The notes under the pieces: model-generated
What the model was told of the DNA's origin: nothing
The model's input: the letters and a program-made list of their open reading frames with translations, nothing else
Databases searched by the model: none
Position numbers and translations under genes: made by a program
In this document: positions 1-7,358 of the stretch, piece after piece
Position numbering within the stretch: position 1 is the first letter of the stretch
How the letters are laid out: each line of letters starts with the position of its first letter
Assembly (NCBI RefSeq): GCF_011440305.1
Contig: NZ_JAAOIW010000010.1
Coordinates: forward strand, 1-64,000
Length of the DNA: 64,000 nucleotides
Direction of reading: 5' to 3'
Source: Paenibacillus agricola
GTDB lineage: Bacteria; Bacillota; Bacilli; Paenibacillales; NBRC-103111

Positions 1-5
1 TGATG

Positions 6-122
6 TTTGGTGATGATGGCGGAGGGGAACCACGCGTTCCCATCTCGAACACGGCCGTTAAGCCCTCCAGCGCCAATGGTACTTGAACCGCAGGGTTCTG
101 GGAGAGTAGGACGTTGCCAAGC
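6..122 (+). rRNA. rrf: 5S ribosomal RNA
   Basis: The stretch has the typical Bacillota 5S layout. It opens with TTTGGTG and closes with the complementary GCCAAGC. In between are the conserved CCATCTCGAACACGG loop, GTTAAGC, the CAGCGCC/GGTACT helix and GAGAGTAGGACG. The length of 117 nt is normal for the group. It is presumably the last gene of an rRNA operon that continues to the left of the window, and a strong hairpin terminator follows within 10 nt. Confidence 0.97.
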
Positions 123-127
123 AATTT

Positions 128-165
128 AAAAATCCTTAAGACTACATGTCTTAAGGATTTTTTTC
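128..165 (+). terminator. rRNA operon terminator
   Basis: A near-perfect hairpin pairs AATCCTTAAGAC with GTCTTAAGGATT around a short loop and runs straight into T7. It sits directly after the 5S gene, as expected for the end of an rRNA operon. Confidence 0.93.
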
Positions 166-449
166 TATCTATTTACTGGCACTCATGGTTTCATCCAAAA
201 CTATATTAAATGAATACTCATTTTTTTGCGCCGTCCAATTCAAGTCATAAATCGTGCAGACCAAAACTGACACTGCGTATTCTTGGAAGACGACTCCACT
301 GGCGATTATTATTTTCCAGATACGCTTTAGCCACAGTAACTATAGATGTGTCTGTCTGCTGTTAGGATCGAAACTTCCGTCCTCTGCTAGTTCGTCTATA
401 CTAGCTTTTGGCAGCACGCCTGTTGAATAACCACTATATGGTAGAAAAA
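166..449. other. Gene-poor stretch, possible decayed coding DNA
   Basis: No convincing gene is present. On the minus strand, the last ~40 codons before a stop at 169-171 read like a genuine protein tail (ending ...LDETMSASK), but the frame has no start and breaks upstream. It may be the remains of a degraded gene. I do not recognise the family. Confidence 0.3.
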
Positions 450-580
450 GAGTCGCCAAATCGTTAAAATGTTTGTACCCCTACAAACTCCCTAAAGGTG
501 GCGACTCCATGAAAAATTCTACAAAGATCCCGTTCATTCTTCAATCGATCCTGAGCAAAGACGAAGTCAACTAGGAGTTA
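450..580 (+). mobile_element. Probable insertion-sequence remnant with a 21-codon transposase start
   Basis: A perfect 9-bp inverted repeat, GAGTCGCCA at 450-458 and TGGCGACTC at 499-507, flanks a short AT-rich leader. An ATG at 509 opens a frame that begins MKNSTKIPFILQSILSKDEV and stops after 21 residues at 572-574. The opening resembles the N-terminus of IS4-like transposases found in Bacillota, but this is from memory and not from a search. No further transposase sequence follows, so it would be a left-end scrap of an element. The nearest alternative is a chance short ORF. Confidence 0.35.
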
Positions 581-870
581 TCCCATGAGAGTAGGAATTT
601 ATATAGTTATTTGGGGCCTCTAGTGATCGGTATATAGTTTATTCAGCGTTAGCTCTCCATTAAATTATTGCTTTTGAACGGAGTAGATAAATCGTCCAGC
701 CTAATCAAACACGCTGATGATGCAGTTATTTTTTTATCCGATTTAACAATTTCGTGGTATCGCAAGTAAATGTTAAAGATTTCTTTATTATCTTCAATTT
801 AAATTAGAAAAATATAGCATTTTTCTACATCTTTAGTTAATATTATATTAACGAGAATGGAGTGTTGTCT

Positions 871-1536
871 ATGCAATCTATTATATATATTTTGCTTGGA
901 ACAACAGATATTTTGGTTATATTACTCCTTATATTTAAAATCTTTCGATGGCCCTTTCTGACATATATTAAAGAGTTATTTTTTATTGCGTTTATATGTT
1001 CTATTGAGTCATACATAGCCAGAATGGTAATGAATATTCCTCAATGGGATCTAATACTACAAGTAATTATCCTTATTTTTTCGTTGCGATACCTATTAAG
1101 AGTAAACTACTATCATGCATTAACGCTTACCGTTATTGGAACATTGGCCTATTCAGAGATTGCATATACAGTCTTCAACATTCTTAATTACATCGGCATC
1201 ACAACTAATAATGAAGCTTCAGAATCAATTGGTTTTGGTGTATTTGCTACACAAATTTTATCAGAATGTATGGGTATAGCTGTTAGTTGGATTCTCTATA
1301 AATTTAATTTAGGCTTCTCTTTCGTAGCTGTCCCACCACATGACCCTAAAAGGACTTTAAGCAACTATGAACAGTCAAAGTTGATAATTAATTTCGGATG
1401 TGTCTTGATCGTATCTACTGCGATGTTTTGGTTAATGAACTATGGAATGGTAGGCGTAAACATCCTTATGATTGGGGACTTTCTTGCACTTCTTGTTCTT
1501 TTGTACCTCGCACAGAAGGAGGATTATAGCTTTTGA
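871..1536 (+). CDS. Polytopic membrane protein of an agr-like locus, no kinase domain
   Basis: This 221-residue protein is almost entirely hydrophobic, with about six to seven membrane segments and a short polar loop around residues 148-170. The ATG at 871 is preferred because GGAG lies 8 nt upstream; a GTG at 862 is in frame but has no good site. It overlaps the next gene by 4 nt, so the two are probably translationally coupled. Size and topology resemble the sensor half of AgrC-type receptors, but no HisKA or HATPase follows. It could be a kinase-less peptide receptor or an immunity or transport accessory. The function is inferred only from position next to agrB/agrD-like genes. Confidence 0.75.
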   Translation: MQSIIYILLGTTDILVILLLIFKIFRWPFLTYIKELFFIAFICSIESYIARMVMNIPQWDLILQVIILIFSLRYLLRVNYYHALTLTVIGTLAYSEIAYTVFNILNYIGITTNNEASESIGFGVFATQILSECMGIAVSWILYKFNLGFSFVAVPPHDPKRTLSNYEQSKLIINFGCVLIVSTAMFWLMNYGMVGVNILMIGDFLALLVLLYLAQKEDYSF

Positions 1537-2024
1537 GAGATCCTATTGATGTTGTAGCAGACCGACTTTCCCTCTCTATCAAAAACACAAATCCCAGCGA
1601 AGCCTTAACTAGTGTGGCTGTTATGTCCTACGCATTGAGTCTAATCATTAACATGATGCTTACGACATTACTAATTTTGTTAATTGGCTACTTTACTGAT
1701 ATGATGCAAGAAACAGCGAAGGTCTTAATGGCTTTCGCCATCCTTAGAGTGATTGCTAAGGGCATTCATCTTAAGTCTCTAACTCTTTGTGTAGTTGTTA
1801 CAACCTCCCTCATCACGATCCTCTCTCATGTACAAATTTCATCCTATGGTATGTTCTTCATCTCTTTTATTTGTATCCTGTTAATTTTCCTGAAGTCGCC
1901 AGCCGAGCTTAAATCAAAGATATTATGTTCCGGCATCATTCTTCTTTTTTTAGTGTTTCAAGATCATGCATTGATTATGGGTTGTTTTGGGCAAGCGTTA
2001 ACATTAATTAACTGGAGGAGGTGA
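1533..2024 (+). CDS. AgrB-like accessory gene regulator processing protease
   Basis: This 163-residue membrane protein matches the AgrB family in length and layout: a short amphipathic N-terminus (DPIDVVADRLS) followed by four to six membrane segments. The AgrB cysteine-protease pair is visible as His79 and Cys86, in GIHLKSLTLC. Their 7-residue spacing equals that of His77/Cys84 in staphylococcal AgrB. AgrB enzymes cut the C-terminus of AgrD and close the thiolactone or lactone ring at the membrane. The start is TTG at 1533 with AAGGAGG 9 nt upstream. It overlaps the upstream stop and lies 5 nt before the AgrD-like peptide gene. The usual RxxxGG motif ahead of the histidine is weakly kept (LRVIAKGIH), so it is a divergent member. 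Confidence 0.87.
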   Translation: MRDPIDVVADRLSLSIKNTNPSEALTSVAVMSYALSLIINMMLTTLLILLIGYFTDMMQETAKVLMAFAILRVIAKGIHLKSLTLCVVVTTSLITILSHVQISSYGMFFISFICILLIFLKSPAELKSKILCSGIILLFLVFQDHALIMGCFGQALTLINWRR

Positions 2025-2029
2025 GACAA

Positions 2030-2164
2030 ATGAAAAGAATAGCCAAATTCACTGCGAAGCATGCTTCAAATTTGCTTGGTATCGCGGCACTTATACTTTT
2101 TTCTACAAATAAATTCCCTATCGGAGATAAAGAAGCACCTAGCGAATTAAAAGCTATGAAGTAG
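2030..2164 (+). CDS. AgrD-like cyclic autoinducer precursor, cysteine-free
   Basis: A 44-residue peptide begins 5 nt after the agrB-like stop, with GGAGGAGGTGA just upstream. It has the three parts of AgrD: a basic amphipathic helix (MKRIAKFTAKHASNLLG), a short central segment (FSTNKFPI), and an acidic tail GDKEAPSEL that lines up with the conserved DEVEVPKEL recognition tail of staphylococcal AgrD. The usual ring-forming cysteine is missing. If cleavage falls after Ile31, the ring closer would be Ser25 (7-membered) or Thr26 (6-membered), giving a lactone in place of a thiolactone. Serine lactones are known from FsrD/GBAP and S. intermedius AgrD. The mature product here is inference. Confidence 0.82.
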   Translation: MKRIAKFTAKHASNLLGIAALILFSTNKFPIGDKEAPSELKAMK

Positions 2165-2171
2165 GTTATTC

Positions 2172-2504
2172 ATGAAAGTACCGTGTCAAGATATCGTTGT
2201 TGATGTGGAAGATATTATCTACATAGAACTAGTATACGTTAAAGGAAATACCAAAATTGTTGTCCATACCATACATGACAAGCATTTTTGTAAGATTTCC
2301 GCTTCATTAGATGCCATTGAAATTCTGTTCTCATCATTTGGATTTGTAAAATCGGACAGTTGTAATTTGGTGAATTTAAACAAAATAAATTATATAGAAA
2401 AGACAGCGTATTCCATCCAAGTTTTTTTTCATGGGAGCAGCAAAACAGCAAGTTGTTCTCGTTCTGGGTATGCTAAAGTAAAATCTATGTTGCCCCTCTC
2501 TTGA
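2172..2504 (+). CDS. Stand-alone LytTR DNA-binding domain protein
   Basis: The protein has 110 residues and is almost exactly one LytTR domain: an opening beta strand (VEDIIYIELVYVKGN), a central KISASLDAIEILFSSFGFVKSDSCNLVNLNKINYIE block split here by helix and strand, and a closing S-R-S-G-Y-A-K-V helix. AgrA-type activators bind DNA through this domain, normally behind a receiver domain, but none is present here. It lies 7 nt after the peptide gene and is probably the output regulator of the locus. The Shine-Dalgarno site is weak (AGGTT). Its stop codon sits inside the hairpin of the operon terminator. Confidence 0.85.
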   Translation: MKVPCQDIVVDVEDIIYIELVYVKGNTKIVVHTIHDKHFCKISASLDAIEILFSSFGFVKSDSCNLVNLNKINYIEKTAYSIQVFFHGSSKTASCSRSGYAKVKSMLPLS

Positions 2505-2516
2505 GGGGTATTTTTA
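2493..2516 (+). terminator. agr-like operon terminator overlapping a stop codon
   Basis: CCCCTC pairs with GAGGGG across the 4-nt loop TCTT and is followed by TATTTTT. The TGA of the LytTR gene (2502-2504) lies in the loop and right arm, so translation to the stop would cover the hairpin. Confidence 0.82.
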
Positions 2517-2664
2517 TTGAGAAAAATCATTATATCATATTTACTAATAATGTAAATAACCGATTTTAGTACTAATATCCGTCGTTACATATTGGTATAA
2601 AATGGTATATCATTTAATAGAAGAGAATGTTAAATTGATCATCAATAAAGAAGTTGGTGAAATA

Positions 2665-3357
2665 ATGGTGTATGAACAAATACTTTTTAAAGAAAACTTA
2701 GAGGATATAGTCTCTGTGAATGTTACAGATATAGATTTTATTAGCTTTAAAAAAAATAGGATTATTTGGCATTTAGGACAAGAGGTTCTTTATTCTTTGG
2801 TTAATTTAAAAGACATTCAAAAACTAGGATTCCAATCATATTCATCAAAAATTTTAATTAATCTGGCACAAATGAAAAGCTTTGATTCGAAAAAGAACAT
2901 TATCCTTTTTAATAGTGGATCTCAGTTTCCGATATCATATCGAGATACAACAAGCTTTGAAATACTTCTGAACAATCATACGTATTTACCGATTCGTGGG
3001 AAAGTGACTGTCCTTGATGATTGCCGTGAGATCTGTAGTATTGAACTCAACGAAGTGGATTTCATTCACCTTCATGGAAAAGTCCCTGTATATAACATTG
3101 GGGAGAAACAATACAAACAGATCACTCAATTGGTGGATTTAGAAGACAGCAAAATGCTATCCAATCTAGGGTTTGAATACACAGATTCCATCAATTATGT
3201 TCAATTGAAAAAAGTAACACTTATGGATAGGAAGTGTGGGTACCTTTACTTTGACCAGCAGGTTTCTCCGAAAAGCAAACGGGCATCTATAGCACGAGTC
3301 CAGCACATATTGCGGGATATTCTAGAAAACAAAACAATTAACCAAGTAATTAATTGA
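2665..3357 (+). CDS. Regulator with two tandem LytTR-like domains
   Basis: The start at 2665 has GGTGA 4 nt upstream and gives 230 residues; an in-frame ATG at 2602 has no ribosome binding site. Two LytTR-like units can be seen. Unit 1, about residues 18-103, runs from DIDFISFKKNRIIWHLG to FPISYRD. Unit 2, about residues 125-222, runs from EVDFIHLHGKVPVYNIG to SPKSKRASIARVQ. Each shows the GF-x4-S-x3-I/V-x2 core seen in the neighbouring single-domain protein. LytTR proteins bind direct repeats as dimers, so one chain with two domains could cover both half-sites. No receiver or membrane part is present. The gene lies behind the agr-like terminator with its own AT-rich upstream region. Confidence 0.72.
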   Translation: MVYEQILFKENLEDIVSVNVTDIDFISFKKNRIIWHLGQEVLYSLVNLKDIQKLGFQSYSSKILINLAQMKSFDSKKNIILFNSGSQFPISYRDTTSFEILLNNHTYLPIRGKVTVLDDCREICSIELNEVDFIHLHGKVPVYNIGEKQYKQITQLVDLEDSKMLSNLGFEYTDSINYVQLKKVTLMDRKCGYLYFDQQVSPKSKRASIARVQHILRDILENKTINQVIN

Positions 3358-3480
3358 AACTATGGTACCTTTGAAGAATTGAAGATAAGCAATGCAACAA
3401 CAGCTTTTAGCTAGGGAAACATTGGCCTAATTTAGCCCTTCTACATCGTTATTGCAATATTGTGGGTAATATTTGATGTG

Positions 3481-3510
3481 GCCATTCCATCAGGGATGGC
3501 TTATTTTGTT
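3481..3510 (+). terminator. Probable terminator after the tandem LytTR gene
   Basis: GCCATTCC pairs with GGGATGGC across ATCA (one G-T pair) and is followed by TTATTTTGTTT. Confidence 0.6.
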
Positions 3511-3641
3511 TGATCGATCATTTGAGAATACACATCACATCCCTTACGCCCTCTATTTTAGTAACTAGCGTATCTGATAGTGTTTCCAAAAACGCCAGAT
3601 ACACTTTTAAGCTTCATTTATATAGAAAGGAAAAGGATTTC

Positions 3642-3977
3642 ATGAGGGAACAAATTTTGAATAAAGTAACTAATTTAATCAAATTTGCAAAGGATAATGA
3701 GCGAATCTGGATACAACTAAATGAAGAATTTTTTGATATTAATATTCTTTGTGCCGTGTATATTTCAAGCAAAGTAAGATTCTGTTCTGAATCCTTATTT
3801 CAAAGCACAATACGAATTTCTACACATGGATTTATCAGCAGTTACAACAAAGCCGTCCATTTTAGCTGGGGAACGAATGTTTTTATGCAATCACAAGAAG
3901 TAACTACATTTGAACGAGCAAAAAGACTGTGCAGTCATTGGATAACAATGAATAAAGCTATTGAAAAATACAATTAG
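3642..3977 (+). CDS. Hypothetical protein, 111 residues
   Basis: The ATG at 3642 has an excellent upstream site (GAAAGGAAAAGG); in-frame codons further upstream lack one. The product starts MREQILNKVTNLIKFAKD, has a mixed alpha/beta look, no membrane segment and no signal peptide, and ends in a helical stretch (ERAKRLCSHWITMNKAIEKY). It contains three cysteines with no metal-site spacing. I do not recognise the family. The low GC and isolated position match the surrounding accessory region. Confidence 0.6.
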   Translation: MREQILNKVTNLIKFAKDNERIWIQLNEEFFDINILCAVYISSKVRFCSESLFQSTIRISTHGFISSYNKAVHFSWGTNVFMQSQEVTTFERAKRLCSHWITMNKAIEKYN

Positions 3978-4502
3978 GGATCTATCGATTTTAATATCAT
4001 CAACCTGCTTTGTAAAAGAATTTGGAGCCTTACTCCTTATAATACAAATTTATAATCGATTGAACTTAATCCTGAGGTTATTTTGAGTTCAGTTATTAAC
4101 CAACTAGGAGTTAGTGGAAATTTTGGATATTTTAATGTCAAAGAGCCACGATCTTAATGGCGAGAGCCACCCTCTTGTATTATAAGCACATTAGCATGTC
4201 CTTTCTTGATATTGCAAGTGCTTCGGAAGACATATGAAAGGACTCGGACTGGGACTCGGAATTTTTGGCATGCACCCGCTGAACGTGTCTATAACCTATT
4301 CGGCTCCAAAGGTTTGGAAACCTTACGCTCACCGGTGCTATTATGGTTTTTCCTGCATTTTGTGTACATATACCCACAGATAATTTGTTTTCATTTCGAA
4401 ATATTATATTACGTATGCATTGAAACACCTTCAAAAACAACAATTAAGTCCACAAGACCCATTTCAGCTAAATCCAAGAAAATAACAGAGGAGGGGCGGA
4501 AT
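3978..4502. other. Intergenic stretch without a supported gene
   Basis: Open frames on both strands here (for example 4180-4443 minus) have no ribosome binding site and no recognisable protein character. I see no clear repeat, RNA or mobile-element end. Confidence 0.5.
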
Positions 4503-4664
4503 ATGACAAGAGAAGAATTTGAGCAAAATTTTGATGAGATATTATCATCGTGGGAATTAGATGACGTAGTATTTAGTCCGCAAGAAAAGGAATTAATTCG
4601 GAAGGTATGTATGAAAGAAATTTCGATGGAGCAATACGATAACCTTGCTCAAAACATTGCTTGA
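4503..4664 (+). CDS. VbhA-like small antitoxin-type protein
   Basis: The 53-residue product starts at an ATG preceded by GAGGAGGGG, a very strong site. It contains SWELDDVVFSPQEKELI followed by KEISMEQYDNLAQ. This resembles the VbhA/antitoxin fold, in which an (S/T)xxxEG-like helix is followed by a 'G/K-E-I-S/T-x-E-E' turn and a last helix. Such proteins hold Fic-domain AMPylating toxins inactive. No Fic gene lies in the window, so if the assignment is right this is an orphan or a solitary regulator. The assignment rests on pattern memory only. Confidence 0.55.
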   Translation: MTREEFEQNFDEILSSWELDDVVFSPQEKELIRKVCMKEISMEQYDNLAQNIA

Positions 4665-5139
4665 TTCATTCAAAAAAATAAGCCAATTATAGGCTCCTTC
4701 TGTAGAAAATATGGTTTACATATGTTTATATCCAGCAAGAGTTAATATAGTATTTCCAAAATAATATTGTCCAAAAACTTTGTAAGGCAGGACATTGAGC
4801 ATCAATTTCTGTTACCACATTTGATTAATTAGCTAAATTATTATTGGTAAATCTGAAACTACTTGTTGTTGAAAAACTGGAACTAAACTAGTAGACCCTT
4901 GATCATACTAATATTTCATAATATTAGAACCAGCAGTTGGAGAACAGCTTTTCTTCCCGCTACAAGGATTATGAAATGTACCAAACCTCCCGACGAATGA
5001 TGAGGAACTATTGCTGCGAAAAGGTTTGATTGGCAATGGAGAGTGAGATATAATAGGTCTAATCTCCGCGAATTAGTAGAATGTACATTCAAGTAGATTA
5101 GGGACTTACCAAACTAATTGTAAGAGGAGCTTGAGAACA
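4665..5139. other. Intergenic stretch without a supported gene
   Basis: This is 475 bp of low-GC sequence with many stops in all frames. A GC-richer patch at about 4950-5060 may be decayed coding sequence, but no frame can be assigned. Confidence 0.45.
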
Positions 5140-5289
5140 ATGATTCAGGTAAACACGTTTGCTGATGTGGATGAATTTAATGAATTTCTTGCAGAGCTTT
5201 CGGAAGATGTAATTATTAAAATTGAATGGAAAGTCATTGAAAGTGAAGAAGGCTATACGGATTATTTTATGATCCAGTACCGCGAATAG
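5140..5289 (+). CDS. Cse60-like small protein
   Basis: A 49-residue frame starts at an ATG with AAGAGGAGC upstream. The product opens MIQVNTFADVDEFNEFLAEL and ends KVIESEEGYTDYFMIQYRE. The MIQVK-x-F opening, the helix ending in FL-x-x-L, the two beta strands and the final short aromatic strand recall Cse60, a roughly 60-residue sporulation protein of Bacillus, though this one is shorter. It is too short for routine ORF calling but has a good ribosome site and is followed by a strong terminator, which supports real expression. Confidence 0.6.
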   Translation: MIQVNTFADVDEFNEFLAELSEDVIIKIEWKVIESEEGYTDYFMIQYRE

Positions 5290-5314
5290 CCCATCACCTA
5301 CCGATTACAAAGAC

Positions 5315-5345
5315 AAAAAACCCTTACCAACGTAAGGGTTTTCTT
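5315..5345. terminator. Bidirectional terminator
   Basis: AAACCCTTAC pairs with GTAAGGGTTT across CAAC. There is a T-rich tail on the right and an A-run on the left. It ends the small gene at 5140 and could also serve the convergent SDR gene. Confidence 0.85.
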
Positions 5346-5383
5346 ATTGCGCACTATGCCAGCCAGATTAAGCTATCGCCCAA

Positions 5384-6223
5384 TCAGCTCCGCCCCAAAT
5401 CCTCCAGCTTTTTCATCCGCAGCTTGAAATAGTCGGCGACTTGCAGCTCCGCAGCCTTCTCCTGCAGCTTGTCTGCATCCTCGTGGATGGAAACAATGCG
5501 ACCGTTGTAAGCGTCCAGCTTGCCTTCGGCCAGCAGATAAGCCAGCGTCGGGGCCAGATGGGCCGGAGCGTCCCTATGCTCCGCAAAGGCTTGGGAAATG
5601 CGCGGGAAATATTTTTGCCCAGCTTCGGTTTCCCGCTGGTACTTGGTCATATCGGTGTCGTTGAGACCGGGATCCAAGGCAAAGGCCATCAAGCCGGTGT
5701 CCTGCAGCTCCGCATTCAAGTTTTCGGTAAAACGGGCGATCGCCGTTTTCGAAGTGCCGTAGCCGTTACCGTATTTGAACTCCCCGATCGTCCCGCCGCC
5801 CACGACATTAATAATCCTTCCCGAGCCTTGCTCCAGCATCAGGGGAACAGCCGCCTGCACGCAGTGGAACACCCCGAATAGGTTGGTACTCACGTCGTTG
5901 AGCCATACCTGCGGATCGACCTCCCATGTGGGGCCGATGGCGGCAAACGCACCCGCATTGTTGATCCACACATCGACGCTGCCGACAATATCGCGCATCT
6001 GGCCAGCCGCCTTTTGCACGGAATCGTGCTTTTGTACATCCAGGTGCAGACAGTGGCTCCGCGGCGAGAATTGCCGGAGCTGCGGCTCAAGCTCATTCAG
6101 AAGCTGTTCATCTCTGCCCGTTCCAATAACCGTATAGCCATGCTTCGCAAAATGCAGCGCCATGTTCTTCCCGATGCCTCTCGTTGCTCCCGTGATGACG
6201 ACCACCTTGGCTATAGCTTCCAT
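5384..6223 (-). CDS. Short-chain dehydrogenase/reductase (SDR)
   Basis: The 279-residue protein is a classical SDR. The N-terminal Rossmann motif is TGATRGIG, followed by NNAGAFA, and the catalytic Tyr-x3-Lys appears as YGTSK. The start at 6223 is chosen because AAGGAGGAATT precedes MEAIAKVVV; the longer frame adds 17 residues with no ribosome site. These enzymes reduce or oxidise carbonyl/alcohol groups with NAD(P)H, but the substrate cannot be read from the sequence. The gene stands alone, oriented against the large catabolic cluster, and its higher GC contrasts with the accessory region to its left. Confidence 0.9.
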   Translation of the reverse strand: MEAIAKVVVITGATRGIGKNMALHFAKHGYTVIGTGRDEQLLNELEPQLRQFSPRSHCLHLDVQKHDSVQKAAGQMRDIVGSVDVWINNAGAFAAIGPTWEVDPQVWLNDVSTNLFGVFHCVQAAVPLMLEQGSGRIINVVGGGTIGEFKYGNGYGTSKTAIARFTENLNAELQDTGLMAFALDPGLNDTDMTKYQRETEAGQKYFPRISQAFAEHRDAPAHLAPTLAYLLAEGKLDAYNGRIVSIHEDADKLQEKAAELQVADYFKLRMKKLEDLGRS

Positions 6224-6488
6224 TGGTAATTCCTCCTTGAAGGACAAATTTATAAAGCTTGTTCCTGACCTCAATCATACAAGATTATACGGTATTTTTT
6301 AAGAACTGACTTATTATACAATTACTTACCTTTATGTAACCCAAACCTAAACATGCCCTTAAGCTGTAATAATAATTAAAGTCTGATAAGGTCCTTTACG
6401 TTTTTGCGATTTTTCAAGTAGAATTAGCCTAAGCTTGTTAAAAAATGCCACTTGATTGTGTACCTCTTGTATACGAAAGGAGAAAGCT

Positions 6489-7277
6489 ATGTATCGCGTT
6501 TTAATTGTCGATGATGAGCCTTGGGTGCTTAAGGGTATTCTCAACACGTTCAAATGGGATGATTTTGGTTTTCAAGTTATAGCGGATACAACGGATCCTG
6601 TGCTTGCTTATGAAATGATTCTTAAACAGCAGCCTGAGGTGGTCATGACGGATATAAGGATGCCTGAGCTAACGGGAATAGACTTGATGAAGCTAAGCCG
6701 CGAGCAGGGGGTCAAAGCAGAGTTCGTTATTATTAGCGGCGCCGCGGATTTTCATTATGCCCAGGAATCGATTCGTTTGGGCTGCTTTGATTATATGTTG
6801 AAACCGCTTCAATTCGCAGAAGCGGATGCCCTGCTGGAAAGGTTAAGCCTTCATCTGGACGCTACCGTACTGTCTATAAATGAGACGGCAGAAGAAAGCG
6901 AGCTGCAAGCTGGAAGCTCCATACTCAGCCCGTCCATTAATGAGAACTTCAAGGAGCTGTTGGACTATGTCAATCAACATTATGAGGATGAGTTGTATTT
7001 AAGGGAGCTGTCCAATAAATTTTTTATTAACTATACCTATTGCTGTGATTTATTTCAAAAGGTTACGAAATCAACCTTTACCGATTATGTAACTCGTCTG
7101 CGCATGAATAAAGCCGAACAGATGCTCAAGGAAAGCCAGCTATCCATTGACGAGGTATCACGGATTGTAGGCTATAAAGACTGTAACTACTTTAATAAAG
7201 TATTTAAAAAATGGTTTGGGCTTACATCGACGAGCTATCGTAAAAACCAAGCGGCACCATGGAACAAGAACAAATAA
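6489..7277 (+). CDS. YesN-type response regulator with AraC output domain
   Basis: The 262-residue protein begins with a receiver domain (MYRVLIVDDEPWVLKGI). The phospho-acceptor is Asp55 in MTDIRMPE, and the last ~100 residues form an AraC-type double helix-turn-helix (YLRELSNKFFINYTYCCDLF and a second HTH ending YFNKVFKKWFG). The usual YesN linker is short here. GAAAGGAG lies 7 nt before the start. It precedes a YesM-type kinase by 81 nt, and the two should form a pair that senses an extracellular sugar or its binding protein and activates ABC importer genes. Confidence 0.93.
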   Translation: MYRVLIVDDEPWVLKGILNTFKWDDFGFQVIADTTDPVLAYEMILKQQPEVVMTDIRMPELTGIDLMKLSREQGVKAEFVIISGAADFHYAQESIRLGCFDYMLKPLQFAEADALLERLSLHLDATVLSINETAEESELQAGSSILSPSINENFKELLDYVNQHYEDELYLRELSNKFFINYTYCCDLFQKVTKSTFTDYVTRLRMNKAEQMLKESQLSIDEVSRIVGYKDCNYFNKVFKKWFGLTSTSYRKNQAAPWNKNK

Positions 7278-7358
7278 ATCGAAGCCTCTTCGAGGAAAAA
7301 CCAAACTTGGTATACATGTAGCTTGCTTTGCGAATTTTGGCGAACAGGGGGATAAGAT

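Noticed and set aside
4180-4443. Minus-strand ORF of 87 codons
   Set aside because: No ribosome site and no recognisable protein pattern, and it overlaps another random frame on the plus strand.
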